NCBI GenBank assembly: GCA_024234575.1
Contig: JACKOB010000006.1
Location: 1-64,000, forward strand
Origin: Hahellaceae bacterium
GTDB taxonomy: Bacteria > Pseudomonadota > Gammaproteobacteria > Pseudomonadales > Oleiphilaceae
Direction of reading: 5' to 3'
DNA length: 64,000 bases
Position numbers and translations under genes: made by a program. The notes beneath the pieces were generated by a model. The model was not told the DNA's origin and searched no databases. It saw only the letters and a list, made by a program, of their open reading frames with translations. Positions 8,366-18,010 of the stretch are shown here, piece by piece. The stretch's first letter is position 1. Every line of letters starts with the position of its first letter.

Positions 8366-10624
8366 TTACTTTTGACGCTTTCTTACCCGGCCACTGGCAG
8401 ATGGCTGCCCGGCATTGATCGTTTGCTTTTTGGGGCTGTCCTTCACAGATCTTGGTGGTAACCCTGTATGCTGAGTCAATATCCGACCTTTCGCAGCGCT
8501 GCCTTTGCGCGAATGGTCAGTTTTTTGATTCTGACTCGATCGATGGTTGGCTGGCTGTGTGGGTGGTATTAAATGTTTTTTACCGTAGCCAATCAGGTGA
8601 CCTTTACCCATACGTAGCAGTGCTTCCCGCAGCATTGGCCAGTTATCTGGGTCGTGATAACGTAAAAACGCTTTATGCAAACGTCGTTGCCGGATACCTT
8701 TAGGTATATTCACATCTGCCGTTTTGTAAGTAACACGGTGCAGCGGGTCTTTGCCCGAGTAGTACATCGCTGTGGCTGATGCCATGGGGGATGGATAAAA
8801 CGCCTGCACTTGATCTGCCCTGAAGCCGTTTGACTTCAGCCAGATGGCGAGATTCATCATGTCTTCATCCGTGGTTCCTGGATGAGCGGCAATGAAATAA
8901 GGGATCAGGTACTGTTCTTTGCCGGCTTGCTTCGAAAAATGCTCAAACATTTCCTTAAAGCGGTTATATGTGCCCATTCCCGGCTTCATCATTTTTGACA
9001 GCGGCCCTTCTTCAGAATGTTCAGGCGCAATCTTCAGATAACCACCAACGTGATGCGTGACCAGTTCTTGCACGTATTCCGGATCTTGAACCGCCAGATC
9101 GTAGCGCAAGCCCGAGGCAATCATGACCCGTTTAATACCGGGTAGCGATCGCGTCCGGCGATAAAGGCTGGTTGTAGGGGAGTGATCCGTCACCAGGTTC
9201 TTGCAGATCGTTGGATAGACGCAAGATAGACGGCGGCATGTCGCATGAATTTCTTCACTGCGGCAATTAAGGTGATACATGTTAGCAGTAGGGCCGCCAA
9301 GGTCCGAGATGGTGCCGGTGAAGCCAGGCGTCAGGTCACGAATCTTCTCGACCTCACGCACAATCGAATCTTCAGACCGGCTCTGAATCACGCGGCCTTC
9401 ATGCTCGGTGATCGAACAAAAGGAGCAACCGCCAAAACATCCGCGCATGATGTTGACTGAAAATCGAATCATGTCATAGGCAGGAATACGGGCCTTGCCA
9501 TAGGAAGGGTGCGGCACACGCTTATAGGGCAGCTCAAATACGTCATCCAGTTCGGGGGTTGTTAAAGGTATTGGTGGCGGGTTCATCCATACGAATCTGT
9601 CGCCATGGGCCTGTACCAGCGTAGATGCATTCGCCGGATTTGTTTCTAAGTGCAACACCCGTGACGTGTGGGCATAAAGTATCTTATCGTTGCGAACTTT
9701 CTCGAACGATGGCAATAGCACGTAGTGCGGACGATCGCCTTTGGGCGGAACTATTCGCAACGGCTGAATGTCTTCCTGTTTCGCATTGCCTGCCGAGCTG
9801 CAGGGGCCTTTACTGCTGGCGTCTATGACACCAACCGTATTTTCTGAAGCATCATTAACACCGTTGTCGTCAGTTAAGTAAGGGTTGAGCGGAGCCGACA
9901 CCGGGCCAGGAATGTCAATGCGGGTAGAATCTTTCACTTCCCAGTCGACGGGAAGCTCGTTTAACAGGCAGGCCGTGCCGCGAATATTTCGCATTTCACC
10001 GGGATGTTCGCCAGCGGCGGCGCGATGGGCAATTTCTATAATGGCGCGTTCGGCATTGCCGTATAGTAGTATGTCTGCTTTCGAGTCAGCGATAACCGAG
10101 CGTCGTACTTTATCGGACCAATAATCGTAATGGGCAATCCGGCGCAGGCTTGCTTCTATGCCACCAATCACAACCGGGCAGTCTTTGTAAGCTTCCTGAC
10201 AACGCTGGGAGTAAACAATAACTGCGCGATCCGGGCGCTTGCCGCCTGCGTTGTCTGGTGTGTAGGCATCCTCATGGCGGATCTTTAAATCAGCGGTGTA
10301 GCGGTTAATCATCGAATCCATATTGCCTGCGGATACGGCGAAGAATAGATTGGGGCGGCCAAGGCGCATGAAGTCGTCTTTGCTCTGCCAGTCTGGCTGC
10401 GCAATGATGCCTACGCGGAACCCCTGGTTTTCTAACACCCTGCCAATAACCGCCATACCAAAGCTGGGGTGATCGACGTAGGCGTCACCACTGATGATGA
10501 TAATGTCGCAGCTGTCCCATCCCAGCGTGTCCATTTCTTGTTTGGACATAGGCAAAAAGGGCGCGGGCCCAAAGCATTCTGCCCAGTATTTACGATAAGC
10601 GTGAAGGGGTTTGGCGGCATGCAT
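8366..10624 (-). CDS. ygiQ: YgiQ family radical SAM protein
   Basis: The 752-residue protein matches Escherichia coli YgiQ closely through most of its length, with the same N-terminal Trp-Ala-Glu-Cys-Phe-Gly-Pro block. Radical SAM cluster cysteines are Cys396, Cys400 and Cys403 (CxxxCxxC) inside the [11 protein letters not shown] motif. The N-terminal third is a domain common to the family, and the C-terminal tail is basic and low-complexity, as in other members. The biological reaction is not established. The start at 10624 fits the homologous N terminus although only a weak ribosome site is visible. It is converged upon by the RND operon terminator and is probably monocistronic. Confidence 0.95.
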   Translation of the reverse strand: MHAAKPLHAYRKYWAECFGPAPFLPMSKQEMDTLGWDSCDIIIISGDAYVDHPSFGMAVIGRVLENQGFRVGIIAQPDWQSKDDFMRLGRPNLFFAVSAGNMDSMINRYTADLKIRHEDAYTPDNAGGKRPDRAVIVYSQRCQEAYKDCPVVIGGIEASLRRIAHYDYWSDKVRRSVIADSKADILLYGNAERAIIEIAHRAAAGEHPGEMRNIRGTACLLNELPVDWEVKDSTRIDIPGPVSAPLNPYLTDDNGVNDASENTVGVIDASSKGPCSSAGNAKQEDIQPLRIVPPKGDRPHYVLLPSFEKVRNDKILYAHTSRVLHLETNPANASTLVQAHGDRFVWMNPPPIPLTTPELDDVFELPYKRVPHPSYGKARIPAYDMIRFSVNIMRGCFGGCSFCSITEHEGRVIQSRSEDSIVREVEKIRDLTPGFTGTISDLGGPTANMYHLNCRSEEIHATCRRLSCVYPTICKNLVTDHSPTTSLYRRTRSLPGIKRVMIASGLRYDLAVQDPEYVQELVTHHVGGYLKIAPEHSEEGPLSKMMKPGMGTYNRFKEMFEHFSKQAGKEQYLIPYFIAAHPGTTDEDMMNLAIWLKSNGFRADQVQAFYPSPMASATAMYYSGKDPLHRVTYKTADVNIPKGIRQRRLHKAFLRYHDPDNWPMLREALLRMGKGHLIGYGKKHLIPPTQPANHRSSQNQKTDHSRKGSAAKGRILTQHTGLPPRSVKDSPKKQTINAGQPSASGRVRKRQK

Positions 10625-10765
10625 ACAACGGGTCCAACAAGTCGAGTGATGGAAGTATGGTCGCTAAGGCGGCATAATCTTCCTAAGAAAAAACGGGTGT
10701 TTCAATAATACCCGACTATTTTACCCGATTATTGTTCTGCTTGCGATCTTACCTGTGAAGTAGGT

Positions 10766-10795
10766 TGTGAAACCCGCTTATTCGCGAGTTTCACA
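10766..10795. other. Inverted repeat between ygiQ and the lipoprotein gene
   Basis: Perfect 8-bp arms TGTGAAAC and GTTTCACA flank a 14-base loop that can itself form a short CGC/GCG pair. It lies downstream of the minus-strand lipoprotein gene ending at 10813. No T tract follows on either strand, so it may be a weak terminator or an operator. Confidence 0.45.
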
Positions 10796-10812
10796 GAACC
10801 AAGCGACGCTGA

Positions 10813-11394
10813 TCAAGGGAATGACCTCATAAGATTATAAATGGCCGCTTCAATTCGCTTTTGCCGGGTTTTGTTGTCGATGTCCAGGTTTGTGTCCCCT
10901 TGAATGGCCCCCCGCCAGATGATTTGTCGGTTAGCGTTAAATACATCGACGATAATTGTGCCGGTCTCGAAGTGATTGCCGTGGTTTTTAGGTATCCAGC
11001 CCGGGTCTATACCATAGATCTGATTAATTGCGTCGTGACTTAATGCACTTTCAAGGGCCGCGACAAACCCTATGGTGATATCAGGTTGATGGTTCGTCAG
11101 AAAGAACCGCTTTTCGTTGAGGCTGTCGACAAGTGATTTGCGGATCATTTGTTCGATACCAGTATCCACAAGCCGCTCATCAGCAAAGAGTTGGGTATGG
11201 GCTGTCTCCCACCCGAACGTGCCCGAAGACGGAATATCGTGGTTGGGAGACTTTAGAGTAAGAAAGGTTGCCTGCAGCGAATCATCATTATTTGGCGTGA
11301 TGTCGGTTGTGGTGCAGCCAATTAGTAATCCGATCATTAAAAAGTTAAATAGTACAAAGCGTTGAACAATATAGCGAAGAGACGCAGATCTCAT
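10813..11394 (-). CDS. DUF4136-type lipoprotein
   Basis: The 193-residue product begins with a basic and hydrophobic signal sequence ending in a lipobox (Leu-Leu-Ile-Gly-Cys, Cys27), so it should be lipidated and sorted by the Lol system. The rest resembles the DUF4136 family: a central Tyr-Gly-Ile-Asp segment, a Gly-Thr-Ile-Ile-Val-Asp-Val-Phe strand and a Trp-Arg-Gly-Ala motif near the C terminus. Function of the family is unknown. AAAGGA about 10 bases before the ATG supports the start. It is flanked by unrelated genes and is probably monocistronic. Confidence 0.75.
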   Translation of the reverse strand: MRSASLRYIVQRFVLFNFLMIGLLIGCTTTDITPNNDDSLQATFLTLKSPNHDIPSSGTFGWETAHTQLFADERLVDTGIEQMIRKSLVDSLNEKRFFLTNHQPDITIGFVAALESALSHDAINQIYGIDPGWIPKNHGNHFETGTIIVDVFNANRQIIWRGAIQGDTNLDIDNKTRQKRIEAAIYNLMRSFP

Positions 11395-11523
11395 TAATTC
11401 TATCCTTTAGAGGTCGTTGATTTGTGACAGCCCGAGGTATAGTCTTTTTCGTTTGCCAGTGCAAGCCTCTGCCGTGTTGGCACCTTAGAGTAATAATCCT
11501 CAGTAAACCACATGGGAGTAATA

Positions 11524-12345
11524 ATGAAAAAACTGGCAATCTATCAGGTTGATGCGTTCACCAGTCATTTGTTTGCGGGTAATCCGGCGGCTGTCTGTCC
11601 GCTGGATGAGTGGCTCGACGATGCATCTTTACAAAAGCTTGCCGCCGAAAACAACCTGTCTGAAACTGCTTTTTTCGTACCCTCCGGGGAGGGGTGCTAT
11701 CACTTGCGCTGGTTTACACCTACAACAGAAGTGCGTTTGTGCGGGCACGCGACTTTAGCGACAGCACATGTGCTCTTCAATGAACTAAAAACAGAGAAAA
11801 ACAGCGTTAACTTTCAGTCGTTGTCCGGAGACTTAAGTGTGTCTCAGGAAGCCGGCAAGCTTTGGTTGAATTTTCCTGTTTCAACCTGTACACCATGTCC
11901 CGAATTACTTCCTGAGATGTCACTGGCATTGGGGCAAACCGTTCTGGAGTTATTTAAAACAGAGCCGGACTACAATCTTTACGCCATTCTGGACAGCGCC
12001 CACACAGTGACGTCGGTTGATCCGGACTACGCCGCTATTGCCGCTTTTCATCCCTTTGGCACGGTAGTGACGGCCCTAGGTGTCGATGTAGATTTTGTTT
12101 CTCGTTATTTTGCGCCGAGCTACGGAATCTCTGAAGACCCGGTAACAGGGTCAATCCACACCGCACTCACGCCGTTGTGGAGTGGCAAACTGGATAAGCA
12201 GAGCATGCAGGCTAGACAGGTGTCAGCGCGGGGTGGTCAGTTAAGCGTAACCATGCAGGGCGATAGAGTTTTAATTGGCGGTCACTGCGTAACTTATATG
12301 TCTGGCGAGTATCGCCACACAGAAAGTGCCAGTAGCGACAACTAA
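11524..12345 (+). CDS. PhzF-family isomerase/epimerase-like protein
   Basis: The 273-residue protein has the two-fold diaminopimelate-epimerase-like fold of the PhzF family. Visible are the N-terminal Asp-Ala-Phe and Gly-Asn-Pro-Ala-Ala-Val motifs, the catalytic Glu47 in the Asn-Leu-Ser-Glu-Thr-Ala-Phe segment, and the Leu-Cys-Gly-His-Ala-Thr-Leu-Ala motif. Most members outside phenazine clusters act on unidentified small molecules, and no other phenazine gene is present here. The ATG at 11524 is preferred over the in-frame one at 11512 because GGGAG at 11514-11518 is placed correctly before it. The TAA overlaps the downstream cupin frame, suggesting a two-gene operon. Confidence 0.88.
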   Translation: MKKLAIYQVDAFTSHLFAGNPAAVCPLDEWLDDASLQKLAAENNLSETAFFVPSGEGCYHLRWFTPTTEVRLCGHATLATAHVLFNELKTEKNSVNFQSLSGDLSVSQEAGKLWLNFPVSTCTPCPELLPEMSLALGQTVLELFKTEPDYNLYAILDSAHTVTSVDPDYAAIAAFHPFGTVVTALGVDVDFVSRYFAPSYGISEDPVTGSIHTALTPLWSGKLDKQSMQARQVSARGGQLSVTMQGDRVLIGGHCVTYMSGEYRHTESASSDN

Positions 12346-12359
12346 TGAGGGGGGTGGTC

Positions 12360-12710
12360 ATGCCAAAGCTGGCAGCAAACGAAAAGGTTTTAGTCGCCAA
12401 TTTCATGTCGGATATTCCAACTTCCATTCCGCAGGAAATGTTTGATCTAATCGTCGCCAAAAATGGCGTTAAAATAGAGCGAATTGTATCCAAAGGGCAG
12501 TGTTCCGCCAGGGACGAATGGTATGACCAAACACAATTTGAGTGGGTATTGCTCATTGCCGGAGCAGCGGTACTTGAGTTTCAAGAACCTGCAGAAAAAG
12601 TAACCTTGCAGGTGGGTGACTATCTGTTAATTCCGCCACATAAAAGGCACAGAGTAGACTGGACGGATCCTGATCAGGAAACTCTCTGGCTGGCAGTGTT
12701 TTTTTCGTAA
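12360..12710 (+). CDS. Cupin-domain protein
   Basis: The 116-residue protein is a single small beta-barrel of the cupin type, with the usual Asp-Glu-Trp-Tyr-Asp-Gln, Glu-Trp-Val-Leu-Leu and Gly-Asp-Tyr-Leu-Leu-Ile-Pro-Pro-His segments. Histidines in the last motif and nearby may bind a metal. GAGGGG just upstream selects the ATG at 12360 rather than the one overlapping the phzF-like stop at 12345. It is translationally close to the PhzF gene and ends at a strong terminator. The substrate is unknown. Confidence 0.8.
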   Translation: MPKLAANEKVLVANFMSDIPTSIPQEMFDLIVAKNGVKIERIVSKGQCSARDEWYDQTQFEWVLLIAGAAVLEFQEPAEKVTLQVGDYLLIPPHKRHRVDWTDPDQETLWLAVFFS

Positions 12711-12722
12711 ACTTTTCGCCAA

Positions 12723-12755
12723 AATAAAAGAGAGCAACACTGGCTCTCTTTTATT
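12723..12755. terminator. Rho-independent terminator between convergent genes
   Basis: Perfect 13-bp arms (AATAAAAGAGAGC and its complement) enclose a 7-base loop. T-rich ends on both strands make it suitable for both the cupin gene and the convergent alcohol dehydrogenase gene. Confidence 0.92.
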
Positions 12756-12789
12756 CAACTTGAAGTTTCTGAAACAAAGCGGCTAGCGA

Positions 12790-14001
12790 TTAGGCGACCA
12801 TTTTGGCAATCAGGTTTTCACAGGTGGCTGCGTCCATGTACTTTGGAACTGCATAGGTGAAATGCGCTTCTTTTAAGGCGTTTTTGGTAATTCCTGCAAT
12901 ATCTTCTCGCTTCAATGCTTCAAGCTTTTCAGGAATGCCGAAATCGCGAGACATCGCACGCACATGGTCAATAAATTTCTGTGCCAATTGCGCTTTGCTC
13001 TCTTTGCCTTTTTTCAGGCCGCTTACTTCGGCCAGTTTTGCCAGACGCTCAATAGATGCATCTTTTGAATAATCCAAAACGTGTGGTAACACGATAGCAT
13101 TAGCCAGTCCGTGTGGTGTGTGATAGTACGCGCCAAAGTTATGTGCAATCGCATGTACATAGCCAACGCCTGCTTTGGTAAAGGCCAGGCCCGCGTAGTA
13201 AGAAGCCAGTGCCATATTTTGGCGAGCCTCTAAATTTCCACCATCTTTTACCGCAGTTTCAAGGTTTTGCATGATTAAACGGGTCGCTGCCAGGGCGCAG
13301 GCATCTGTTTCTTCAAACGCGTTAGCAGAAATATAGGCTTCTACTGCATGGGTCAGCGCATCCATGCCGGTTGCGGCTGTAATGTGTGATGGTAAGCCTG
13401 TCATTAAAGATCCATCCAGTGCTGCCATTTGTGGCACAACTTTCGGGTCCATAATGGGGGTTTTCGCATGTGTAACCGGGTCAGATACTACTGCTGCTAC
13501 GGTAACTTCAGAGCCTGTGCCTGCAGTAGTAGGAATGGCATACAGGGGCAGTATCGGTCTGAATACGCGGAACATGCCAGCCAGCTTGCGAATTGGCTTG
13601 TTGTTGGTAGCACGGGCGCAGATAACCTTTGCGGCATCAATGGATGAGCCACCACCCACGGCAAGTACTGCCTGGCACTTGTTTTTCTTTAAAACTACCA
13701 GTCCATCTTCAACCTGTGTATAAGTCGGGTCAGGGAGAACGCCATCAAATATCGTATATTTCACGCCTATTTTGTCCAGCCGGGCAGTGATATCTTTCAA
13801 TAAACCAATTTTAACAAGCATCGCATCGGTCACGATCAGAATATTCTCATACCCCATCTGACCAATCGCATCGCACAGCTCTAAGGATGAGCCAGGACCA
13901 GAAAATAACGTCGGGCGAGGAAAAGGAACGTTTTTAGCGGCAATCTTGAGCACTTTTTGCAGATTGGTATAACCTGCTACCTGAATTGAAAAAGGGATCA
14001 T
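12790..14001 (-). CDS. Iron-containing alcohol dehydrogenase
   Basis: The 403-residue protein is a group III (iron-dependent) alcohol dehydrogenase. The nucleotide-binding Gly-Gly-Gly-Ser-Ser motif is near residue 118. The metal ligands are expected in the Asp-Ala-Leu-Thr-His-Ala-Val-Glu-Ala-Tyr block and the His-Ala-Ile-Ala-His...His-Thr-Pro-His-Gly block. It should interconvert an aldehyde and an alcohol with NAD(P)H in the cytoplasm. The AGGAG before the ATG is good. It is divergent from the acyl-ACP-reductase-like gene at 14356, which would produce an aldehyde; the two may act in sequence. Confidence 0.92.
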   Translation of the reverse strand: MIPFSIQVAGYTNLQKVLKIAAKNVPFPRPTLFSGPGSSLELCDAIGQMGYENILIVTDAMLVKIGLLKDITARLDKIGVKYTIFDGVLPDPTYTQVEDGLVVLKKNKCQAVLAVGGGSSIDAAKVICARATNNKPIRKLAGMFRVFRPILPLYAIPTTAGTGSEVTVAAVVSDPVTHAKTPIMDPKVVPQMAALDGSLMTGLPSHITAATGMDALTHAVEAYISANAFEETDACALAATRLIMQNLETAVKDGGNLEARQNMALASYYAGLAFTKAGVGYVHAIAHNFGAYYHTPHGLANAIVLPHVLDYSKDASIERLAKLAEVSGLKKGKESKAQLAQKFIDHVRAMSRDFGIPEKLEALKREDIAGITKNALKEAHFTYAVPKYMDAATCENLIAKMVA

Positions 14002-14355
14002 GCTGAACTCCTGGTTATTTGTTATAAGTAATGTGTCGTTAAGAATCAGTTATCACGATAATCTTGCTTGCGTTGTAGCAGCGTAAACGGCAAAACAGCG
14101 ACTTTACGGCAAAGTTAACGCATGCTGGCTAAAATTTGGCGTTTATAATAACCAAGCTGTGCAGGGGAAGCTATACTAACTAATCGTTCGAAGGTAACAC
14201 GGCAGAAAATAGTTAGACTTACTGCTCTACAATTGATATGAGACAATCGCGCGGTCAAATTTAAACGCTTCTTTTTAAATGCAGAGTAGTTACTCTTGGC
14301 ATTGGGGTTAAACAGAGGCAGGCACTGAATATCAACAGCTTATCAAGGGTAAAAA
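14002..14355. promoter_or_regulatory. Divergent promoter region of adh and the acyl-reductase-like gene
   Basis: The 354-base gap holds no gene that I can support. A TATAAT at 14144-14149 reads on the plus strand as a possible -10 box, with only a poor -35 match 16 bases upstream. Two direct copies of ACGGCAAA at 14087-14094 and 14106-14113, 19 bases apart, could bind a shared regulator. Both assignments are tentative. Confidence 0.4.
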
Positions 14356-16407
14356 ATGAAAAAGATTATAAGTATAAGTTTGGGGCCATCGAGCCAGGAC
14401 TACGAATTTACCACCAAGTTTCTTGACGAAGAATTTACCGTCCAACGTATTGGTACTGACGGTAACGAAACCGAAGCATGGGAGCAGTTACAACGCCTGC
14501 AGAGTAAGTGCGACATCATGGGTGTTGGCATGGTCAACGATAACTATGCAGTTGGTGATTATCGTTTCGAACACCCTGAAACCCAGCGTTTAACGCATGT
14601 GGTAACGCGGGTTCCTGTTACTACCGGTGCACGTATTCGTCGAATCCTGCAATGCGCGGCAGTTCGTTATGTGCAAAAAGAGCTGAACCACTACTTCAAT
14701 AACAATAAAGTATTGTTTTTATCTGGTATGGAAAACTACGAAATGGTGATGGCCATGTCGGAGTACACCGAAAATATCAGATTTGCCGACCCGGTGATTC
14801 AAACAGGCGTACCGAAAATGCTGAACTCGATTACAGCATTAGAAATGTACGCGATGGGTAAGCACAATCTCAATCGTCTTAACCCGATGAAATCGATGAC
14901 ACCTGATGTGCCGAAAATTTCTAAACTGGTTACCAGTCAGGTTCGCAGCGCGATGAAAGAAGCGCATGTTATTGTTGGTACATGTAGCGAAATTCTGCGT
15001 TATGGCAATAAAGAGTGTTTAGAAGGCAAAACCCTGATTACCTCCACTGTGCTCGATTCGTTCCTGGAGCAGTTTAAGGCAGCGGAAGTCAATATGATCG
15101 TCGATGTCACGCCAGATATCTTCCATCGGGCCATCGGTGTGAACGTGCTGGAAGCGATGATCCTGGGCGCAACTGGTGTTGACCCTGAAGATTTGTCTAA
15201 TGAAGACATGTCTGAAATTATTAAAGAACTGAACATTCACCCCAACCTGATTCATCCGACAGGTAAGTTCCGTGATATTCGACGCTTTGCATTCGTTATT
15301 CACCCGCTTTCTGCCGAGTATATTCGTAATGTGTCACACATTCCGAAGAAGCTTGCTGGTCCGGCGGTGATGAAGGCGCTTGAAAAGACAGTCGCATACA
15401 GCCCACCATTTGTTTACACCGAAGTGAAAGGCATTAAGTCACCCACAGGTGCAGAAGCTGAAGGCTGGCTGATTACCGTTGGTGGCACACCCAAAGAAAT
15501 GTTGGCCCACAGCCCTGAGTTTACCTATAAGCGTTTGCTTGCCGCTGCCAAAATGGCAGAGAAAATGGGTGCCCAAATTATGGGGCTGGGTGCGTTCACC
15601 AAGGTTGTTGGTGATGCCGGTGTGACCGTAGCAAAGCGTGCGAGTATCCCGGTGACTACCGGTAACAGCTATAGTGCTTCTGGTGCATTGTGGGCTGCTG
15701 CTGATGCAATGCGTCGCATGAAAATGGTAAAAGCTACCAAAGGCAAGAAGATTCCTGCAAAAACGATGGTTATCGGTGCTACCGGTGCAATTGGTTCTGT
15801 ATCGGCACGGCTGTTAGCCATGGCATTCGAAGAGGTTTATCTGGCTGGTCGTAATATGAAGACGCTGGAAAAACTGAAAGCATCCATGCTGAAAGATACC
15901 CCCGATGCGAAAATTGTTTGCACCATCGACTATGACAATTATTTGCATGATATGGACATGATTGTTACTTCAACCTCTGGTGCTGGTAAGAAAATTCTCG
16001 ATATTATGAGAGTGAAGCCTGGCTGCGTTATTACCGACGTTGCCCGACCACTGGATTTACCACCAGAGGAAGTTGCTAAACGTCCTGATGTGTTGGTAAT
16101 TGAATCTGGCGAAATCGAGTTGCCGGTGGATGGCAAGCTGCACATGAGAGATATCAAGCTGCCGCCCAATGTGGTATTTGCTTGCATGGCTGAAACCATT
16201 GTGTTGGCTCTGGAAGGTCGCTTTGAAGTCTTTACCATTGGACGCAATACCGAGTGGGAAAAGGTTAAAGAAATCTACAAAATGGGCTTGAAGCATGGTA
16301 TGAAGCTGGCGGCGATATCTGGTGTTAACGGCGCCTATACCGATGAAGATATTGAACGCGTTCGTACATTGGCGTTAGAGAATCGTAAGAACTGGAAACC
16401 AGGATAG
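14356..16407 (+). CDS. Long acyl-ACP reductase-like protein with an extra N-terminal region
   Basis: The 683-residue protein divides into about 305 unrecognised N-terminal residues and a C-terminal part of about 375 residues that resembles cyanobacterial long-chain acyl-ACP reductase along its full length. Shared features are a Gly-Leu-Gly-Ala-Phe-Thr segment, Thr-Thr-Gly-Asn, the NADP-binding loop GATGAIGS at residues 474-481, and Phe-Ala-Cys-Met-Ala-Glu around Cys610, which corresponds to the acyl-carrying Cys of the cyanobacterial enzyme (Phe-Ala-Cys-Phe-Ala-Glu). A Gly-Arg-Asn motif follows. A reduction of an acyl thioester to an aldehyde is therefore plausible, and the divergent alcohol dehydrogenase could make the alcohol. 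Automated pipelines would probably label it shikimate or saccharopine dehydrogenase-like. The activity is inferred. The N-terminal region may be an acyl-donor or second catalytic domain. Confidence 0.75.
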   Translation: MKKIISISLGPSSQDYEFTTKFLDEEFTVQRIGTDGNETEAWEQLQRLQSKCDIMGVGMVNDNYAVGDYRFEHPETQRLTHVVTRVPVTTGARIRRILQCAAVRYVQKELNHYFNNNKVLFLSGMENYEMVMAMSEYTENIRFADPVIQTGVPKMLNSITALEMYAMGKHNLNRLNPMKSMTPDVPKISKLVTSQVRSAMKEAHVIVGTCSEILRYGNKECLEGKTLITSTVLDSFLEQFKAAEVNMIVDVTPDIFHRAIGVNVLEAMILGATGVDPEDLSNEDMSEIIKELNIHPNLIHPTGKFRDIRRFAFVIHPLSAEYIRNVSHIPKKLAGPAVMKALEKTVAYSPPFVYTEVKGIKSPTGAEAEGWLITVGGTPKEMLAHSPEFTYKRLLAAAKMAEKMGAQIMGLGAFTKVVGDAGVTVAKRASIPVTTGNSYSASGALWAAADAMRRMKMVKATKGKKIPAKTMVIGATGAIGSVSARLLAMAFEEVYLAGRNMKTLEKLKASMLKDTPDAKIVCTIDYDNYLHDMDMIVTSTSGAGKKILDIMRVKPGCVITDVARPLDLPPEEVAKRPDVLVIESGEIELPVDGKLHMRDIKLPPNVVFACMAETIVLALEGRFEVFTIGRNTEWEKVKEIYKMGLKHGMKLAAISGVNGAYTDEDIERVRTLALENRKNWKPG

Positions 16408-16460
16408 TACGTTTAGATCGTGTTTGCCTGGTGGTGTGAGCTGCCAGGTAGAAAGACCAT

Positions 16461-16497
16461 AAAAAGCCAGAGCAGGGTGACCTGCTCTGGCTTTTTT
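16461..16497. terminator. Rho-independent terminator
   Basis: Perfect 16-bp arms (AAAAAGCCAGAGCAGG and its complement) enclose a GTGA loop, and a T tract follows. It ends the transcript of the acyl-reductase-like gene. Confidence 0.93.
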
Positions 16498-16638
16498 GCG
16501 TTCATGTGTTCGCTTTTATCGTAGCAACCCATGTCGACATGAACTGATTCACACCTTTTATATTTTGTATTTGCGACAATTGCGGCACTTATTACATAAA
16601 CAAAAAATCATAATAATCAAATCCGCAGGGTAAATCAG

Positions 16639-17673
16639 ATGTCGCACGGTTCAGTAAATTCGCTTACGAAAAAAACGATCAAGTTAAGGGGCATGTCGCT
16701 GGTATTGGCTGCTATGTTGTCGGCTGGCGCCTCTGCCGAAATCGTTGAACGCACGTTTTGCGTGTGGGACCCGGTGGGTGCTGGTGGGCCGGTCGTGAAC
16801 CTGATTAAGGGAGCGGTTACCAAAGCCATTGGTTGGGGCGTGCAGTTAAAGCTTGATGTCTACACCGATGAGAAAGTGGCTGCAAATGACTTTAAAGCGG
16901 GCAAGTGTGCCGGGGCGATGATGACGGATGTCTCGGTACGGGATTTTAACCAGTTTACGTCGACCTTCAACGCCGTTGGGGCGATACCGGGGAATGAAGA
17001 ACTTAGAACAATACTGACCACAATATCCAGCCCTAAGGCTGCTAAATTAATGCGCGAAGGGCATTACGAAATCGCCGGAATTTTACCGATAGGATCTGTC
17101 TTTATTTATGTTCGCGATAAGAAAATAGACAGTGTTGAAGCCTTCCAGGGTAAAAAAATGGCAGTCTTAAATAACGATCCTGTTGCGGCACAAATGGTTA
17201 GGCGTGTTGGTGGCTCGGTGGTTAACTCCAGCCTTACCAGCTTTTCTGGCCAGTTTAATAATGGCAGCGTGGATATTATTTTTGCGCCAGCAGTGGCGTT
17301 TAATACGATGGAGCTATACAAAGGGCTAGACAGTGGCGGTATTCTGGATTACCCCTTACTGCACACATCACTGCAAATCGTTATTCGCCATGATCAGTTT
17401 CCGGAAGGATTTGGCCAGCATTTGCGAGACTACTCATTGTCGATGACAGATGAAATGTTGGAAGTGGTAGCGAAGGCCGAGAGTGAAATACCGCCGCATT
17501 TTTGGATTGGTATTGCTGAAGATGTCAAAGGAAACTACAGCGAGTATATGCGCCAGTCTCGTATCGCCTTAAAAGGTGAAGGGTATTACGAGCCCAAAGC
17601 CCTGAAGCTGATGAAAAAAGTTCGCTGCAAATACTCACCAACTGCCGGTGAGTGCGTTCAGAATGACGAGTAA
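16639..17673 (+). CDS. Periplasmic solute-binding-like protein (DUF6091/DctP-like)
   Basis: The 344-residue protein starts with a basic and hydrophobic signal peptide cleaved near Ala-Ser-Ala (about residue 33). The mature part resembles TRAP DctP-type binding proteins: a lysine-rich strand, Gly-Ala-Met-Met-Thr-Asp, and a Phe-Gln-Gly-Lys-Lys-Met block, with pairs of Cys at the ends. No transporter membrane subunit lies next to it, so it may serve a distant transporter or be a stand-alone sensor. The ribosome site is weak (AGGGT). The C-terminal stop lies 7 bases from the convergent azlD stop. Confidence 0.65.
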   Translation: MSHGSVNSLTKKTIKLRGMSLVLAAMLSAGASAEIVERTFCVWDPVGAGGPVVNLIKGAVTKAIGWGVQLKLDVYTDEKVAANDFKAGKCAGAMMTDVSVRDFNQFTSTFNAVGAIPGNEELRTILTTISSPKAAKLMREGHYEIAGILPIGSVFIYVRDKKIDSVEAFQGKKMAVLNNDPVAAQMVRRVGGSVVNSSLTSFSGQFNNGSVDIIFAPAVAFNTMELYKGLDSGGILDYPLLHTSLQIVIRHDQFPEGFGQHLRDYSLSMTDEMLEVVAKAESEIPPHFWIGIAEDVKGNYSEYMRQSRIALKGEGYYEPKALKLMKKVRCKYSPTAGECVQNDE

Positions 17674-17681
17674 CCACTCGT
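17666..17681. other. Hairpin spanning convergent stop codons
   Basis: ACGAGT and ACTCGT arms with an AACC loop include the plus-strand TAA and touch the minus-strand stop. It could serve both convergent transcripts, but there is no T tract. Confidence 0.4.
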
Positions 17682-18004
17682 TAAGCTGTTTGCATGAGCA
17701 TGTAGCAGGCAGTGCCCGCGCCAATACTGAGCAGCGGGTGCTTGAATACCAGGTGCAGTACCGTTACCGTTGCAAGAGAAACACCTTCGGCTAATCCCGG
17801 CAAGTGCTTGTTCGTGTCCAGATCCTTAAAACAGTAGATTAGCAATAGCAGCATAATCGCCGGCGGCAGGTATGTGCCGAGATATTCAATGACAGGGTGA
17901 TCGCCTCGATTTTTGAGAATAACAAACGGGGCGGCGCGGGTAATAAATGTGGCAACGGCCATCACCAGAATAAACAGAAGGAGGTGGTGTGGTTCTACAG
18001 GCAT
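17681..18004 (-). CDS. azlD: AzlD-type branched-chain amino acid exporter subunit
   Basis: The 107-residue protein has four hydrophobic segments and the Thr-Phe-Ile-Thr-Arg-Ala-Ala-Pro-Phe motif near the N terminus typical of AzlD/BrnE. It forms a two-component exporter with AzlC, whose gene ends 6 bases upstream, so the two are co-transcribed. Export of branched-chain amino acids or analogues across the inner membrane is the known role of the family. Confidence 0.88.
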   Translation of the reverse strand: MPVEPHHLLLFILVMAVATFITRAAPFVILKNRGDHPVIEYLGTYLPPAIMLLLLIYCFKDLDTNKHLPGLAEGVSLATVTVLHLVFKHPLLSIGAGTACYMLMQTA

Positions 18005-18010
18005 GTAGTT

